A stretch of 64,000 bases of DNA from a bacterium 1XD21-70 (GTDB taxonomy: Bacteria > Bacillota > Clostridia > Lachnospirales > Lachnospiraceae), in assembly GCA_003669055.1 (NCBI GenBank), contig RAYB01000023.1:1-64000 (forward strand). Direction: 5' to 3'. Below, piece by piece: positions 26,477-35,794 of the stretch. Each line of letters starts with the position of its first letter. Positions within the stretch are counted from its first letter, which is position 1. A program made the position numbers and the translations under genes. The notes beneath the pieces were generated by a model. That model saw only the letters and a list, made by a program, of their open reading frames with translations. It made no database searches and was not told the origin of the DNA.

Positions 26477-28336
26477 ATGCAGATCACCTATCTTGCCATC
26501 CGTAATTTCAAATCAATCCGGAACCTAAAGATCCACAATATCGAAAATGCCCTGATCTTAGTGGGCAAAAACAACACCGGCAAAACCGGGATTTTAAAGG
26601 CGATCCGTGCCGCCCTCGGCAGCTATCTGGTATCCGAGGGGGATTTCAACGAAAGCAACCAAAATATTGAGATCTCCATGACATTTGCCGTCTCCGGCGA
26701 GGATCTGCGCCAGTTCCATGCCCACGGCATTGTCAGCCAGTACAAGCGCTTTGATGCATGGAAAAAGGATTTTTCCGCCAAACTCCCCTCCTTTGACGGC
26801 AGCAGCCTTTCCTTCACCTGTATGATCAACCGCAGCCGTGTTGTCCGTTACAGTGACAATGTCCGCAAGCATAACCGCTTCATCCCCGAGGTGCTGCCGC
26901 GCCTGTACTTTATCGATACCGAGCGCCAGCTGTCTGCCTTCCAGGAGGATCTGCTTATGTTCCAGGAAGATGAACAGCTGATCCGCCTGCGTTCCAACAC
27001 CTGCATGTTCCGCTCCTCCAAAATCTGCAACCAGTGCTTCAGCTGCATCGGGCTGATCAACCAGAAAAAGCCGGAGGAACTGCAGCTGTGTGAGACTGCC
27101 AAGCTTTTAGAATACAAGATGTACCGCTTAAATCTCAGCGACTTTTCCCAAAGAGTCAATGAAAATTACCAGAAAAACGGCGGCATAGAGGAGATCCTCT
27201 ATACCCTCACCTGCAATTCCGACTCCCTGTTCTCGGTTACGGTGGAAGCGAAACGGGATGGACGGCAGCACCTTACCCCCATAGAGTCCCTGAGCAATGG
27301 CATGAAAAGCATCTATATGCTGTCGCTGTTAGAGACCTATATTGAAGGCGAGAAACATATCCCAAGCATTATCATGGTGGAATACCCGGAACTGTTCCTC
27401 CACCCCAGCCTCCAGAAAAATGCCGGTGCGATCTTGTTCCGCCTCTCGCGCAAGAACCAGGTGGTCTTTTCCACCCACTCCCCCAACCTGATCGCCAACT
27501 TCACGAGCCGCCAGCTCTGCCAGGTGGTCACTGACCAGGAGCACTGCTGCAGCGTGCGCAGCCATGCGGACATTGACCAGGTCTTAGACGACCTCGGCTA
27601 TGGCGCCAACGACCTTTTAAATGTCAGCTTCGTCTTTATCGTGGAAGGCAAGCAGGACAAAAACCGCCTGCCCCTGCTGCTGAAAAAGTATTATCCGGAA
27701 CTGCATGACGCCGGCGGCAGGCTGTCGCGGATCTCGATCCTGACCACCAACAGCTGCACCAACATCAAGACCTACGCCAACCTAAAGTACATGAACCAGG
27801 TCTATCTGCGGGATCAGTTTTTGATGATCCGGGACGGTGACGGCAAAGATCCCGAACTGCTGGCAACACAGCTATGCCGTTATTATGATGAGAGAAGTTT
27901 TGAGGATATCGACAAACTCCCCAGGGTTCGCCGCCGCAATGTCCTCATCCTCAAATACTATTCCTTTGAAAATTATTTCCTGAATCCCGGCGTCATGGCA
28001 AAGCTGGGCATTGTGGACAGCGAGGAGGCTTTCTGGCAGACACTCCTTAATAAATGGAAGGAATACCTCCACCGCCTGTCCGGCGGGCGCCGTCTGGTTG
28101 ATGTTTTAGGAAAAGAGATTCTGACAGTGGAAGACTTACAGGGACATTTTGAAGAATTTAAGATTTATAACCGCGGCCACAACCTGTACGATATTTTTTA
28201 CGGCCCGTTCAAGCATCAGGAAGCCGAACTTCTGGAACGATATATCGACCTGGCCCCGCGGGAGGATTTTAAGGATATCTTAGATGCCATTGACGCATTT
28301 CCCTTCTTTGAAAGCCGGAAGGGGCGCAACCCATAG
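26477..28336 (+). CDS. OLD-like ATPase/TOPRIM nuclease
   Basis: 619 residues. An SMC/ABC-like N-terminus (MQITYLAIRNFKSIRNLKI) carries Walker A VGKNNTGKTGILKAI at about 32-46. There is a signature-like segment (LSNGMKSIYMLS), Walker B IIMVEYPELFLHPSL near 300 and the switch His in VVFSTHSPNL. A TOPRIM domain follows from about 384 (FVFIVEGKQDKNRLP, with DGDGKD as the acidic pair near 455). This architecture is that of OLD family nucleases, which include phage P2 Old and GajA. A Cys-rich insert near 175-205 (CNQCFSCIGLIN with Cys on both sides) could bind zinc and is atypical. No GajB/UvrD partner is adjacent. A defence or DNA-repair role is inferred. AAAAGGAGGCGCCCC precedes the ATG. Confidence 0.83.
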   Translation: MQITYLAIRNFKSIRNLKIHNIENALILVGKNNTGKTGILKAIRAALGSYLVSEGDFNESNQNIEISMTFAVSGEDLRQFHAHGIVSQYKRFDAWKKDFSAKLPSFDGSSLSFTCMINRSRVVRYSDNVRKHNRFIPEVLPRLYFIDTERQLSAFQEDLLMFQEDEQLIRLRSNTCMFRSSKICNQCFSCIGLINQKKPEELQLCETAKLLEYKMYRLNLSDFSQRVNENYQKNGGIEEILYTLTCNSDSLFSVTVEAKRDGRQHLTPIESLSNGMKSIYMLSLLETYIEGEKHIPSIIMVEYPELFLHPSLQKNAGAILFRLSRKNQVVFSTHSPNLIANFTSRQLCQVVTDQEHCCSVRSHADIDQVLDDLGYGANDLLNVSFVFIVEGKQDKNRLPLLLKKYYPELHDAGGRLSRISILTTNSCTNIKTYANLKYMNQVYLRDQFLMIRDGDGKDPELLATQLCRYYDERSFEDIDKLPRVRRRNVLILKYYSFENYFLNPGVMAKLGIVDSEEAFWQTLLNKWKEYLHRLSGGRRLVDVLGKEILTVEDLQGHFEEFKIYNRGHNLYDIFYGPFKHQEAELLERYIDLAPREDFKDILDAIDAFPFFESRKGRNP

Positions 28337-28378
28337 CAAGGATGGCGGGAGGCAATGGCAAAACGGCTGCCGCCCATA

Positions 28379-28418
28379 GCAGGAGGCGGTTTTGACCACA
28401 GCCGCAACAGCCTCCTGC
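28379..28418. repeat. Inverted repeat between convergent genes (possible terminator)
   Basis: GCAGGAGGC (28379-28387) and GCCTCCTGC (28410-28418) form a 9-bp stem with a 22-base loop in the 152-base space between the OLD-like gene (+) and the fucO-like gene (-). It is followed by TTGATAT on the plus strand. Weak evidence for termination. Confidence 0.4.
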
Positions 28419-28488
28419 TTGATATCATGGGAACCTCCCCTTCAGCAGAGGAGGGGATACGTCCGGGGCGCGCTTCCTTTGGCTGCCC

Positions 28489-29637
28489 TTACATCAATGC
28501 CTTATAAAGCGCCTTGATCTCCTCCACCGAAGTGTCCCGCGGATTCCCCGGGCGGCACGCATCTGCAAACGCGGACTCCGACAGGAAATCCACATCCTCC
28601 TCCTTGGCAATCTCCTTTAAGTCCGCCGGGATCCCTACGTCTGCGGACAGCTTCTTCACGGCATCCACAGCAGCCTGGCGGTACTCGTCCTGGCTCATCT
28701 TGTCCACGCCCGCGACGCCCATCGCCCTGGCGATTTCCCGGTATTTTTCCCCGGTGCATGGCGCATTGTATTCCATCACCGTCGGCAGCAGGATTGCATT
28801 GGCCACGCCGTGGGGCGTATCATACACCGCGCCCAGCGAGTGTGCCATGGAATGCACGATGCCAAGCCCGACATTGGAAAATCCCATCCCGGCCACATAC
28901 TGCCCCAAAGCCATGCCTTCCCTGCCCTCCGGCGTGTTGGCAACCGCGCCGCGCAGGGAACCGGCAATGATCTCTATCGCTTTTAGATGGAACATGTCTG
29001 TCATCTCCCACGCGCCCTTTGTGATATAGCCTTCAATCGCATGGGTCAGGGCATCCATCCCTGTCGCCGCCGTAAGCCCTTTGGGCATGCTGGCCATCAT
29101 ATCCGGGTCAATCACCGCAACCACCGGGATATCATGGGTATCCACGCACACGAATTTCCGCTTCTTCTCCACATCCGTGATCACATAGTTGATCGTAACC
29201 TCTGCCGCCGTCCCCGCAGTGGTCGGAACGGCAATGATCGGCACACATGGATTCTTCGTGGGCGCAACCCCCTCCAGGCTCCTCACATCCGCAAACTCCG
29301 GGTTGGTGATTATAATGCCCACGGCCTTGGCCGTATCCATGGAGGAGCCCCCGCCGATGGCAATGATATAATCCGCACCGGAGGTCTGGAAAGCCGACAC
29401 GCCGCTCTGTACGTTCTCAATCGTGGGGTTGGGCTTAATGTCCGAATAAACCTCATACGCCAGCCCCGCCTCGTCCAGCACATCCGTCACCTTCTTCGTC
29501 ACGCCGAATTTCACCAGATCCGGGTCAGAGCATACAAATGCTTTCCCAAACCCCCGTACCTTCACCTCCGCCGGGATCTCCCGGATAGCGCCTGCCCCGT
29601 GGTAAGAAGTTTCATTTAATACGATTCTGTTTGCCAT
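28489..29637 (-). CDS. fucO: Iron-containing (group III) alcohol dehydrogenase, lactaldehyde reductase-like
   Basis: 382 residues from the ATG at 29637; the ATG nine bases upstream is too close to the GAAGGGGGA site. MANRIVLNETSYHGAGA opens as in FucO lactaldehyde reductase, and similarity in motif order continues to the end. NAD-binding IAIGGGSSMDTAKA and PTTAGTAAE; iron ligands in TGMDALTHAIEGYI and VHSMAHSLGAVYDTPHGVA (Asp and three His). FucO reduces L-lactaldehyde to 1,2-propanediol in fucose/rhamnose fermentation. No fuc or rha genes are nearby, so the substrate could be another short aldehyde or alcohol. A TetR regulator is encoded just upstream on the same strand. Confidence 0.85.
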   Translation of the reverse strand: MANRIVLNETSYHGAGAIREIPAEVKVRGFGKAFVCSDPDLVKFGVTKKVTDVLDEAGLAYEVYSDIKPNPTIENVQSGVSAFQTSGADYIIAIGGGSSMDTAKAVGIIITNPEFADVRSLEGVAPTKNPCVPIIAVPTTAGTAAEVTINYVITDVEKKRKFVCVDTHDIPVVAVIDPDMMASMPKGLTAATGMDALTHAIEGYITKGAWEMTDMFHLKAIEIIAGSLRGAVANTPEGREGMALGQYVAGMGFSNVGLGIVHSMAHSLGAVYDTPHGVANAILLPTVMEYNAPCTGEKYREIARAMGVAGVDKMSQDEYRQAAVDAVKKLSADVGIPADLKEIAKEEDVDFLSESAFADACRPGNPRDTSVEEIKALYKALM

Positions 29638-29700
29638 GGCAATCATTCCCCCTTCATCAATCTTGGATTTTATGTTATAAGTTTAACGAATATAAAAGAA

Positions 29701-29740
29701 AAAAGAAAGTGACAATCCCTTCTTTCTGTCACTTTCTTTT
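29701..29740 (-). terminator. Perfect inverted repeat between tetR-type regulator and fucO-like gene
   Basis: AAAAGAAAGTGACA (29701-29714) and TGTCACTTTCTTTT (29727-29740), 14-bp perfect stem with a 12-base loop. On the minus strand it is followed by a T-rich tract, so it reads as the terminator of the upstream regulator gene. Its position just upstream of the dehydrogenase gene means an operator role cannot be excluded. Confidence 0.65.
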
Positions 29741-29802
29741 AATTTTTGTACAAATATACCAAATCGTTTTGGCTGTTTTTACCATTATCTTCCTGCATAC
29801 CG

Positions 29803-30372
29803 TCAAAGGAGCCCCAAACTCCCAAACACCTCGGACAGCTTAGGAGGCATGGCATCCACCAACTTATCAGCCATCTTCTGCGGGCTATCCTTCATCCCTC
29901 CCAATACCCACTTTACTGTCATATAGACGGATCCGCGGCAGTACATCTCCAGCTGGAACTGCAGTTCCTCATCCAACGGCTTGCTTGCCTTACGTGCAAT
30001 CAGGCTGTTGTAAAACTGCAGGATCAGTTCAAAGTCATGCTCTTTTAAAGAATTATGGTCATCCGAACGGAAAGCCCCGCTAAAAAACGCTTTCTCCTCA
30101 CGGATAAATACAAACTTCCTGGCAAGGCTCTCACGGACTGTCCTCCCTGTCTCGATCTGCCCCAGCGACTGTTGTACCAGCTTGTCAAAATACCAGTTGA
30201 TCAGGTCGTATTTATCCTTAAAATTCCGGTAAAAGGTCTGGCGCGCCAGGCCGCAGCCCTCCACAATATCTTTCACCGTGATCCGGTCCACCGGCGTCGT
30301 CTTCATGCACCTCTTAACGGAATCCGCCAGCTTATATTTTGTGTTCTCCTGCCGCCCCGGGTCTGTGCCCAT
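29803..30372 (-). CDS. TetR/AcrR-family regulator
   Basis: 189 residues from the ATG at 30372 after AAAAAGGAGGGGGAGCAG. The N-terminal helix-turn-helix reads KYKLADSVKRCMKTTPVDRITVKDIVEGCGLARQTFYRNFKDKYDLINW (positions 10-58). The C-terminal domain (about 75-189) resembles the TetR group that includes DhaS-like activators of dihydroxyacetone/alcohol genes. It follows uvrB closely (27 bases) and precedes the fucO-like dehydrogenase, its most likely target. Confidence 0.88.
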   Translation of the reverse strand: MGTDPGRQENTKYKLADSVKRCMKTTPVDRITVKDIVEGCGLARQTFYRNFKDKYDLINWYFDKLVQQSLGQIETGRTVRESLARKFVFIREEKAFFSGAFRSDDHNSLKEHDFELILQFYNSLIARKASKPLDEELQFQLEMYCRGSVYMTVKWVLGGMKDSPQKMADKLVDAMPPKLSEVFGSLGLL

Positions 30373-30398
30373 CTGCTCCCCCTCCTTTTTGTCCTCCC

Positions 30399-32399
30399 TC
30401 AATCCTCACACTCCAGCAGCATTTTCTTCACCTGCAGCATCCGGTCACGTAAGATGGCGGCCTCCTCAAAGTTCAGTTCTGCAGCTGCCTGGTTCATCTT
30501 CTTTTGCAGTTCTTTGGCCAGCTTGCCAAGTTCCTTGGCATCCATGGATTCCGGATCCTTCTCGAAGCTTCCGGCGTCTGCCTCTGCCGCCTTGGAGATG
30601 GCAATCAGGTCACGGACTGCCTTCTTAATTGTAGTCGGTGTAATCCCATGCTCTTCATTGTACTTCTGCTGGATCTGCCGACGCCGGTTCGTCTCCTCAA
30701 TCGCCGTTTGCATGGAATCCGTAATGGTATCTGCATACATGATTACATGGCCGTCTGCGTTTCTCGCTGCCCGCCCTATGGTCTGGATCAGGGAGGTCTC
30801 CGACCGCAGGAAGCCTTCCTTGTCCGCATCCAGGATCGCCACCAGCGTGATCTCCGGGATATCCAGCCCTTCCCTCAGCAGGTTGATGCCCACCAGCACG
30901 TCAAACACGTCCATGCGCATGTCGCGGATGATCTCCGCCCTCTCCAGCGTATCGATATCCGAGTGCAGGTACTTCACCCGGATCCCCACCTCCCGCATAT
31001 AGTCTGTTAAGTCCTCCGCCATCCGCTTGGTCAGTGTGGTGATTAAGACCTTATTGTGCCCTGCCACCTCCTTGTTGACCTCCGAAACCAGGTCGTCGAT
31101 CTGCCCCTCCACCGGACGCACGGAAATCTCCGGATCCAGCAGCCCCGTAGGCCGGATAATCTGCTCTACCCGCATCAGTTCATGCTCCGCCTCATATACA
31201 TTGGGCGTGGCCGAGACGAACATCATCTGGTCAATCTTGCCCTCAAACTCGCCAAAATTCAACGGGCGGTTGTCCAGTGCCGACGGCAGGCGGAACCCGA
31301 AATCCACCAGCGTCTGCTTCCTCGAACGATCCCCGGCATACATCCCCCGCACCTGCGGCAACGTAATGTGGGACTCATCGACAATAATCAGGAACTCCTC
31401 CGGGAAATAATCGATCAGCGTCCACGGCGGCTCCCCGGGCTTGCCAAAGGTCAGGTGACGGGAATAATTCTCAATCCCCGAGCAAAATCCGGTCTCCCGC
31501 ATCATCTCCACGTCGAAATTCGTGCGTTCCCCGATCCGCTGTGCCTCAATCAGCTTGTCCTCACTCTTAAAATAGGCCACCTGTCCTTTCATCTCCTCCA
31601 GGATGTTTTCCGTAGCTAACAGCATCTTATCCTTCGGAACCACATAGTGGGAGGCAGGGAAAACCGCGATATGCCCCAGCTGCAGCTTCCCCTCGCCGGT
31701 AAGCCCGTCAATCTCCGTAATCCGTTCCACCTCGTCTCCAAAGAACTCAATGCGGTACGCCTCGCTTCCGGAATAAGCCGGGAACACCTCCAGCACATCC
31801 CCCCGCACCCGGAACGTCCCCCGGTGGAAATCCATATCATTGCGCGTATACTGGATATCGATCAGCTTGTGGATAATCTCGTCCCGGTCACGCACCATCC
31901 CCGGGCGCAGGGAGATCACCATCTCTTTATAGTCAATCGGGCTTCCCAACCCATAAATACAAGACACCGATGCCACGATGATTACATCCTTCCGCTCGGA
32001 AAGCGCCGCAGTGGCAGAATGGCGCAGCTTGTCGATCTCGTCATTGATGGCCGAATCCTTCTCGATGTAGGTATCGGTGGAGGGGACATAGGCTTCGGGC
32101 TGGTAGTAGTCATAGTAGGACACAAAATATTCCACTGCGTTACTCGGAAAATACTCTTTGAACTCACCATAGAGCTGTGCCGCTAATGTCTTATTGTGCG
32201 CTATTACCAAAGTCGGCTTGTTCAGCTGTGCAATCACGTTGGCCATGGTAAAGGTCTTTCCGGAGCCCGTAACACCCAGTAAAGTCTGGAATTGATTGCC
32301 TTCCCGGAACCCATTGACCAGGGCTTCTATGGCCTGGGGCTGGTCGCCGGTGGGCTTGTATTCGCTGTGAAGTTCGAAGATTTTTTGTTCATTTTGCAC
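30399..32399 (-). CDS. uvrB: Excinuclease ABC subunit UvrB (5' part supplied by an integrated element)
   Basis: 666 residues, complete. UvrB loads onto damaged DNA with UvrA and recruits UvrC. Walker [21 protein letters not shown] near 40-60; beta-hairpin region [20 protein letters not shown]; helicase motifs [11 protein letters not shown] and QTIGRAARN; the C-terminal UVR motif [11 protein letters not shown] binds UvrC. The first 95 codons lie within the integrated element: 61 bases (32113-32173) are repeated exactly at 37792-37852, where the native 5' end of uvrB survives as a fragment. The current N-terminus ([19 protein letters not shown]) differs from the native one ([15 protein letters not shown]). 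AGAGGTGAG lies 12 bases before the ATG, a long spacing; the in-frame TTG three codons earlier is an alternative start. Confidence 0.95.
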   Translation of the reverse strand: MQNEQKIFELHSEYKPTGDQPQAIEALVNGFREGNQFQTLLGVTGSGKTFTMANVIAQLNKPTLVIAHNKTLAAQLYGEFKEYFPSNAVEYFVSYYDYYQPEAYVPSTDTYIEKDSAINDEIDKLRHSATAALSERKDVIIVASVSCIYGLGSPIDYKEMVISLRPGMVRDRDEIIHKLIDIQYTRNDMDFHRGTFRVRGDVLEVFPAYSGSEAYRIEFFGDEVERITEIDGLTGEGKLQLGHIAVFPASHYVVPKDKMLLATENILEEMKGQVAYFKSEDKLIEAQRIGERTNFDVEMMRETGFCSGIENYSRHLTFGKPGEPPWTLIDYFPEEFLIIVDESHITLPQVRGMYAGDRSRKQTLVDFGFRLPSALDNRPLNFGEFEGKIDQMMFVSATPNVYEAEHELMRVEQIIRPTGLLDPEISVRPVEGQIDDLVSEVNKEVAGHNKVLITTLTKRMAEDLTDYMREVGIRVKYLHSDIDTLERAEIIRDMRMDVFDVLVGINLLREGLDIPEITLVAILDADKEGFLRSETSLIQTIGRAARNADGHVIMYADTITDSMQTAIEETNRRRQIQQKYNEEHGITPTTIKKAVRDLIAISKAAEADAGSFEKDPESMDAKELGKLAKELQKKMNQAAAELNFEEAAILRDRMLQVKKMLLECED
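32113..32173 (+). repeat. Left attachment repeat within uvrB
   Basis: 61 bases identical to 37792-37852, starting TAGTAGGACACAAAATATTC. Beyond position 32173 the two copies continue as uvrB but diverge at several sites; before 32113 only this copy continues as uvrB. The recombination core therefore lies in or at the edge of this segment. Confidence 0.85.
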
Positions 32400-32449
32400 A
32401 AATGCTCACCTCTGATTTCATAGTAAAAAAAGACGCCTATTAGGCAAAA

Positions 32450-32481
32450 ATTCGTCGTGGAACATTTTATTTTCGTCGTGG
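32450..32481 (-). promoter_or_regulatory. Direct repeats upstream of the current uvrB start
   Basis: On the plus strand ATTCGTCGTGG at 32450-32460 and TTTCGTCGTGG at 32471-32481, 21 bases apart. The native uvrB fragment has ATTCGTGTAA at 38136 and 38157, also 21 bases apart, in homologous surroundings (an AATAGGC segment next to CGAATTT). They look like paired operator or promoter elements of uvrB that diverged between the two versions. The 269-base gap 32400-32668 also contains an 11-base hairpin GCCTAATAGGC and the copy of the end repeat at 32510. Confidence 0.45.
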
Positions 32482-32509
32482 CATTTACTCAAATTGGAGA
32501 AAAACAGGC

Positions 32510-32533
32510 CCACGACGAATCCCGTTCACAATT
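32510..32533 (+). repeat. Left copy of 24-base end repeat of the element
   Basis: CCACGACGAAT, then CCC, then GTTCACAATT. The right copy at 37660-37683 differs only in the three central bases (TTT). Both are in the same orientation and lie near the ends of the element, as arm-type recombinase sites do. CCACGACGAAT is also the inverse of the repeats at 32450 and 32471. Confidence 0.6.
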
Positions 32534-32668
32534 TGCTGTTTTTGCAACTTGGCGCACCTCTGTAATTCCATACGGACGTAGCAGCACCAAAGAGCCTTTT
32601 TATCTTACCACAAATCGATAAATTTGTATAGATGCAAAATCGAACTTTTGTTCTTTTTATCCTTTCTG

Positions 32669-33623
32669 TCACCCTGCATCCGGAAGAAATTCTTTTACAT
32701 CTACAACAATCTCCAACAGTTCCTTTTTAAAATTTTCTATCTCTCTCAGGTTCGGTAAAACCTCCTTCATATATTCCTCAATTTCCGGCACCCCATCCGC
32801 TATGATACCTTTATTATCGGCGTAAACGTCCATAGTTATGAGTTCCTTGGCATGTCCCATAAGCTTCGATACCGCTTTGGGGTTGAATGCCTCTTTTAGC
32901 AGGAGCGTGCAGTATGTACTGCGCAAATCATGCCAGCGGATGTCCGGCAGGCCATTTTCAGCAAGAAGCTGTTTATAATACCTGCAATGGAACCCTTTGC
33001 TCCTTGCTCTGCCATAGTTGGAACAACAGATACAATCCATATCCTGGAACTCTCCCTTTCTGCGGTTTTACGTTTCTCTCATACACCTGCCGTTCCTTTA
33101 AGATTGCCCGGGAAACATAATCAGGAATCGGAATCTCTCTGTAACTGGATTTTGTCTTTAATCCCACTTCCTGTTTCGTAAAAGTTTTCGGGGCAAAATC
33201 TTCCTTTACTGCATTATGTATCCTCCCCAGCTGACGTTCCACTTTTAAGGTGCGGTTGATATAATCTACATCCGAATATTTTACGCCATTGATCTCGGAC
33301 CTGCGGAGCCCCATAAGTACATTAAACAGCACCTGCATATGGATCGGGGTATCTTTGCTCTTTTCCAGCAGAACCGAAATCTGCTCCATAGTCAGTGTTT
33401 TCTGTTCATCTATATTTCGGGTCCTGAAGCCTGATTTGGGCTGCGGCTTTTCCGCTTTAGGAAGTCCTATTCCATCCACCGGACTGGTCGGGATCACTTT
33501 GGCCGTTACCGCATAACGAAAAGAGACATTCATGATTGTTTTTACCTGCTCTGCTATCGGTCTCGAATAGTCTGCCTTGATATTAAACAATTTTTGAACG
33601 TCTCCGCGAGTAACATCCGTCAT
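32669..33623 (-). pseudogene. Tyrosine recombinase (integrase), catalytic part split by frameshift
   Basis: Two frames together encode one integrase. The 33623-32973 frame (MTDVTRGDVQKLFN...) carries core-binding sequence and the first catalytic Arg in LMGLRRSEINGVKYSDVDY. The 33040-32669 frame carries the remaining catalytic motifs HDLRSTYCTLLL (His-x-x-Arg) and KLMGHAKELITMDVYAD (His and the Tyr nucleophile). The change of frame falls near 33055-33065, in CAGAAAGGGAGAG, consistent with loss of one base in a short A/G run. The original protein would read on as GEFQDMDCICC. All catalytic residues are present but no single chain contains them. Confidence 0.85.
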
Positions 33624-34348
33624 TTTTTCTTACCCAGGATGGGAATGATATGATTCTTTACTATTCCGCAATAATTATAGTACGTTTCGTGACTGTCTGT
33701 GCGCTTTTTAAGATCCGTTTCAAGCCAGAACATCATATAATCAGCCACATTAACTTTTGCGTATACAACAAACGTACCATTATATTCAAAATATTGTTCG
33801 CCATACTGCTGCTTATTAGATTCTGCCAGAATCCTTCTTCTTTCAATTTCCGCAGCCACAGCCTCTGGTATCCTCAATAGCCTGTAACTATTGTCCGTCT
33901 TTGGCGGTTTCTCTATGACTTCATACGTTTTAATTTTTCTTTCACCCTTTGGAATAACAGGATTGGATGTGATTTGCCGCTGAATATAGATTGTCCTGTT
34001 TTCAGCATCAAAATCTCCGAATTTCAAACCTGAAATTTCACCTTTTCTGAGTCCGCAGAACAACCCAAGCAGAATCTCCAGATACCATCCGCTATTGTAA
34101 GCAGCTTTCAGAAGTTTTTTCACATTTGCTTTGTTTAAAATAATAATTGTTGGCTTTTTTCTCGGATATGATTTCGTTGCAGGTATCGGATTCCTTTTGA
34201 TATATTCCTGTATTACAGCCTCTTTCATTGCCATGTTCAAGAACTCTCTGGATTTGTTGCCAGCAGAATCGCATGCCTTTGAGACAACAGCCAGCAGGGA
34301 ATCAAAATATTCCTCATTTGCATATCGCAATTTTATATCCTGCTGCAT
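33620..34348 (-). pseudogene. Hybrid remnant: first integrase core joined to the N-terminal domain of the second
   Basis: 242 codons. The first ~195 are an integrase internal region with the first catalytic Arg (LGLFCGLRKGEISGLKFGDFD) but no later catalytic motifs. From about 33757 the sequence becomes an N-terminal SAM-like domain (VADYMMFWLETDLKKRT, NYCGIVKNHIIPILGKKK) that belongs to the recombinase continuing at 33623. The stop arises because a run of six A (AAGAAAAAATGA) is one short; with seven A the frame would run on into MTDVTRGDVQK. So a deletion fused two tandem integrase genes, followed by homopolymer frameshift. The true N-terminus of the first is missing. Confidence 0.75.
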
Positions 34349-34481
34349 ATTCGGAAGAATCAGGTCGTACAGTAGGTTGTATTCTCAATCCTCTGTGAAA
34401 ATCAAAATGATATTTTTCTTCTTTCCGAATATTATAAAATCAGTATCGGTTATCCTTTTTTAGCCTGCTGCATTCTGCTGG

Positions 34482-34895
34482 TCAACAAAATGCTAACTGG
34501 AATGAAACTCTTATTCCACTTGCCTGTATTTTTTCTACTGCCTGAATAGCCATTTCATAACTGACTTCTTCTTCCAGCAAAGCCTCGGTCAGATTTTGAT
34601 AATCCTCTTTATAAATTTTTTGCTCTATGATCGTTTGCAGGAGTTCTGCTACATCAGCATCATCCTGTGCCGAAGGACATATATTTGAACATTTCCTTAC
34701 AGTCCTGACTTCTTCAACAAGCTTTTTAAAATTCTCATTCACTCCCACAAACGGCAGTTTTTGTGACAAAAGCCGCAAGATCATGGTCACATAATAATCT
34801 TTTTCGATGACAATTTCTGACATTCCCGTATACCCAGCCGTCATTCTGATGGCATCCAAAAATTGTTCCCTGTCCTCATGCAGATACACCCGCAA
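34482..34895 (-). pseudogene. AbiEii-type nucleotidyltransferase toxin with its catalytic core deleted
   Basis: 137 codons. The N-terminal part (MRVYLHEDREQFLDAIRMTA, EIVIEKDYYVTMILRLLS) is the start of an AbiEii/AbiGii-type toxin. After LPFVGVNENF the sequence jumps to a C-terminal piece (KKLVEEVRTVRKCSNICPSAQDD, then ALLEEEVSYEMAIQAVEKI). The nucleotidyltransferase core with its GGTSLS and DxD-type motifs is absent, and the usual length of about 280-300 residues is halved. The start overlaps the antitoxin gene by 20 bases, the normal arrangement of AbiE operons. Probably inactive. Confidence 0.75.
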
Positions 34896-35526
34896 GTACC
34901 CCCGTTTCGTACATATTTTTATATATTTTTTTCGGATAGTAACTTAAATATGGTTCCAATGCCGAAAAGGTAATATCCATCTTCTGCATAATCTCCAACA
35001 TTCTCTTTTTTAAATCGTCCCCCTCCTCCTCAGAATAAACATCTACATCCCTAATCAAATCAAGAAACTGCAAAATTCTGACATTCTCATCTGTAACCGA
35101 CACCTTCGGCCTCCTGACAATCACCTTTGTTTTACTTATCATAATTTTCCTATAATCTGTAGTAGCATTGTTTGACACCACTTCATAAACCATCGGAACC
35201 TGTGTTGTCAGACCAGCCATATTGACAAGCATATAACCACTTAAATAACCACACACCTTATCCTTATTCTTTAAATATTTTTTTTCAATAACCTGCATCG
35301 CAGAAATCGTGGAGCCCGATTTGAATATTGTTTTTTGGGGGATAAAGTAAATACCCGTGTCAAACCGTTTCAACATTCCAGCATCCGTCATCTTTTTAAT
35401 CTGTACCCGCAATGTATTTTCATTAAGTCCTTCTATGTCTAACTCAGATACGAAAATAGGCGTATTTTCCCCATAATTTTCCATAAGATAATCATATAAC
35501 ATCCTGTATTCTCCTTCTGTAAACAT
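34876..35526 (-). CDS. AbiEi-type antitoxin / regulator of viral defence
   Basis: 216 residues. The N-terminal winged helix (MLYDYLMENYGENTPIFVSELDIEGLNENTLRVQIKKMTDAGML, up to ~50) and the YFIPQKTIF segment match AbiEi antitoxins of type IV toxin-antitoxin systems. The C-terminal domain (about 90-216) includes VCGYLSGYMLVNMAGLTTQVP. AbiEi binds its own promoter and neutralises AbiEii. Here the antitoxin looks complete while the adjacent toxin gene has lost its core. Upstream of it, 35527-35794 is AT-rich and holds only a paralogue remnant. Confidence 0.82.
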   Translation of the reverse strand: MFTEGEYRMLYDYLMENYGENTPIFVSELDIEGLNENTLRVQIKKMTDAGMLKRFDTGIYFIPQKTIFKSGSTISAMQVIEKKYLKNKDKVCGYLSGYMLVNMAGLTTQVPMVYEVVSNNATTDYRKIMISKTKVIVRRPKVSVTDENVRILQFLDLIRDVDVYSEEEGDDLKKRMLEIMQKMDITFSALEPYLSYYPKKIYKNMYETGVLAGVSA

Positions 35527-35619
35527 TTAAGAAATTTATATTTTCTATTTTATTATACTCACTTTTTTTGAAAATATCAACAATAGAAAATTAAAAATTT
35601 TAAACGGAACATCTCAAGC

Positions 35620-35670
35620 CATTTCCGCACCTGCTGGATGGACAATTCCAAACTCCACACTTCATGCCAA
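35620..35670 (-). pseudogene. Short remnant of a paralogue of the 187-aa protein gene
   Basis: On the minus strand this stretch encodes EVWSLELSIQQVRKWLEM, close to VVWSLELSVQQVRSRFEIE of the intact gene at 35795-36358. No start, no long frame. It shows that the element once had a second related gene here, or that a recombination event duplicated part of it. Confidence 0.6.
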
Positions 35671-35794
35671 TTAGCATATCGGCATTTTTGTAATCTAAAT
35701 GCCGATTTGCTAAATCTATAACTACTACCTTTTTTCGTATACCATTCCAATAGTCAATTTGATCTTACAATATCAAGCAAGTGCGATATCCTTA

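Noticed and set aside
30055-31002. Plus-strand frame opposite tetR/uvrB
   Set aside because: Shadow of uvrB and the regulator; composition is typical of antisense frames.
32510-32533. LexA box in the element end repeat (CGAAT-NNN-GTTCA)
   Set aside because: The half-sites resemble the CGAAC/GTTCG boxes of Gram-positive LexA but the spacer is three and not four bases, and both halves have mismatches.
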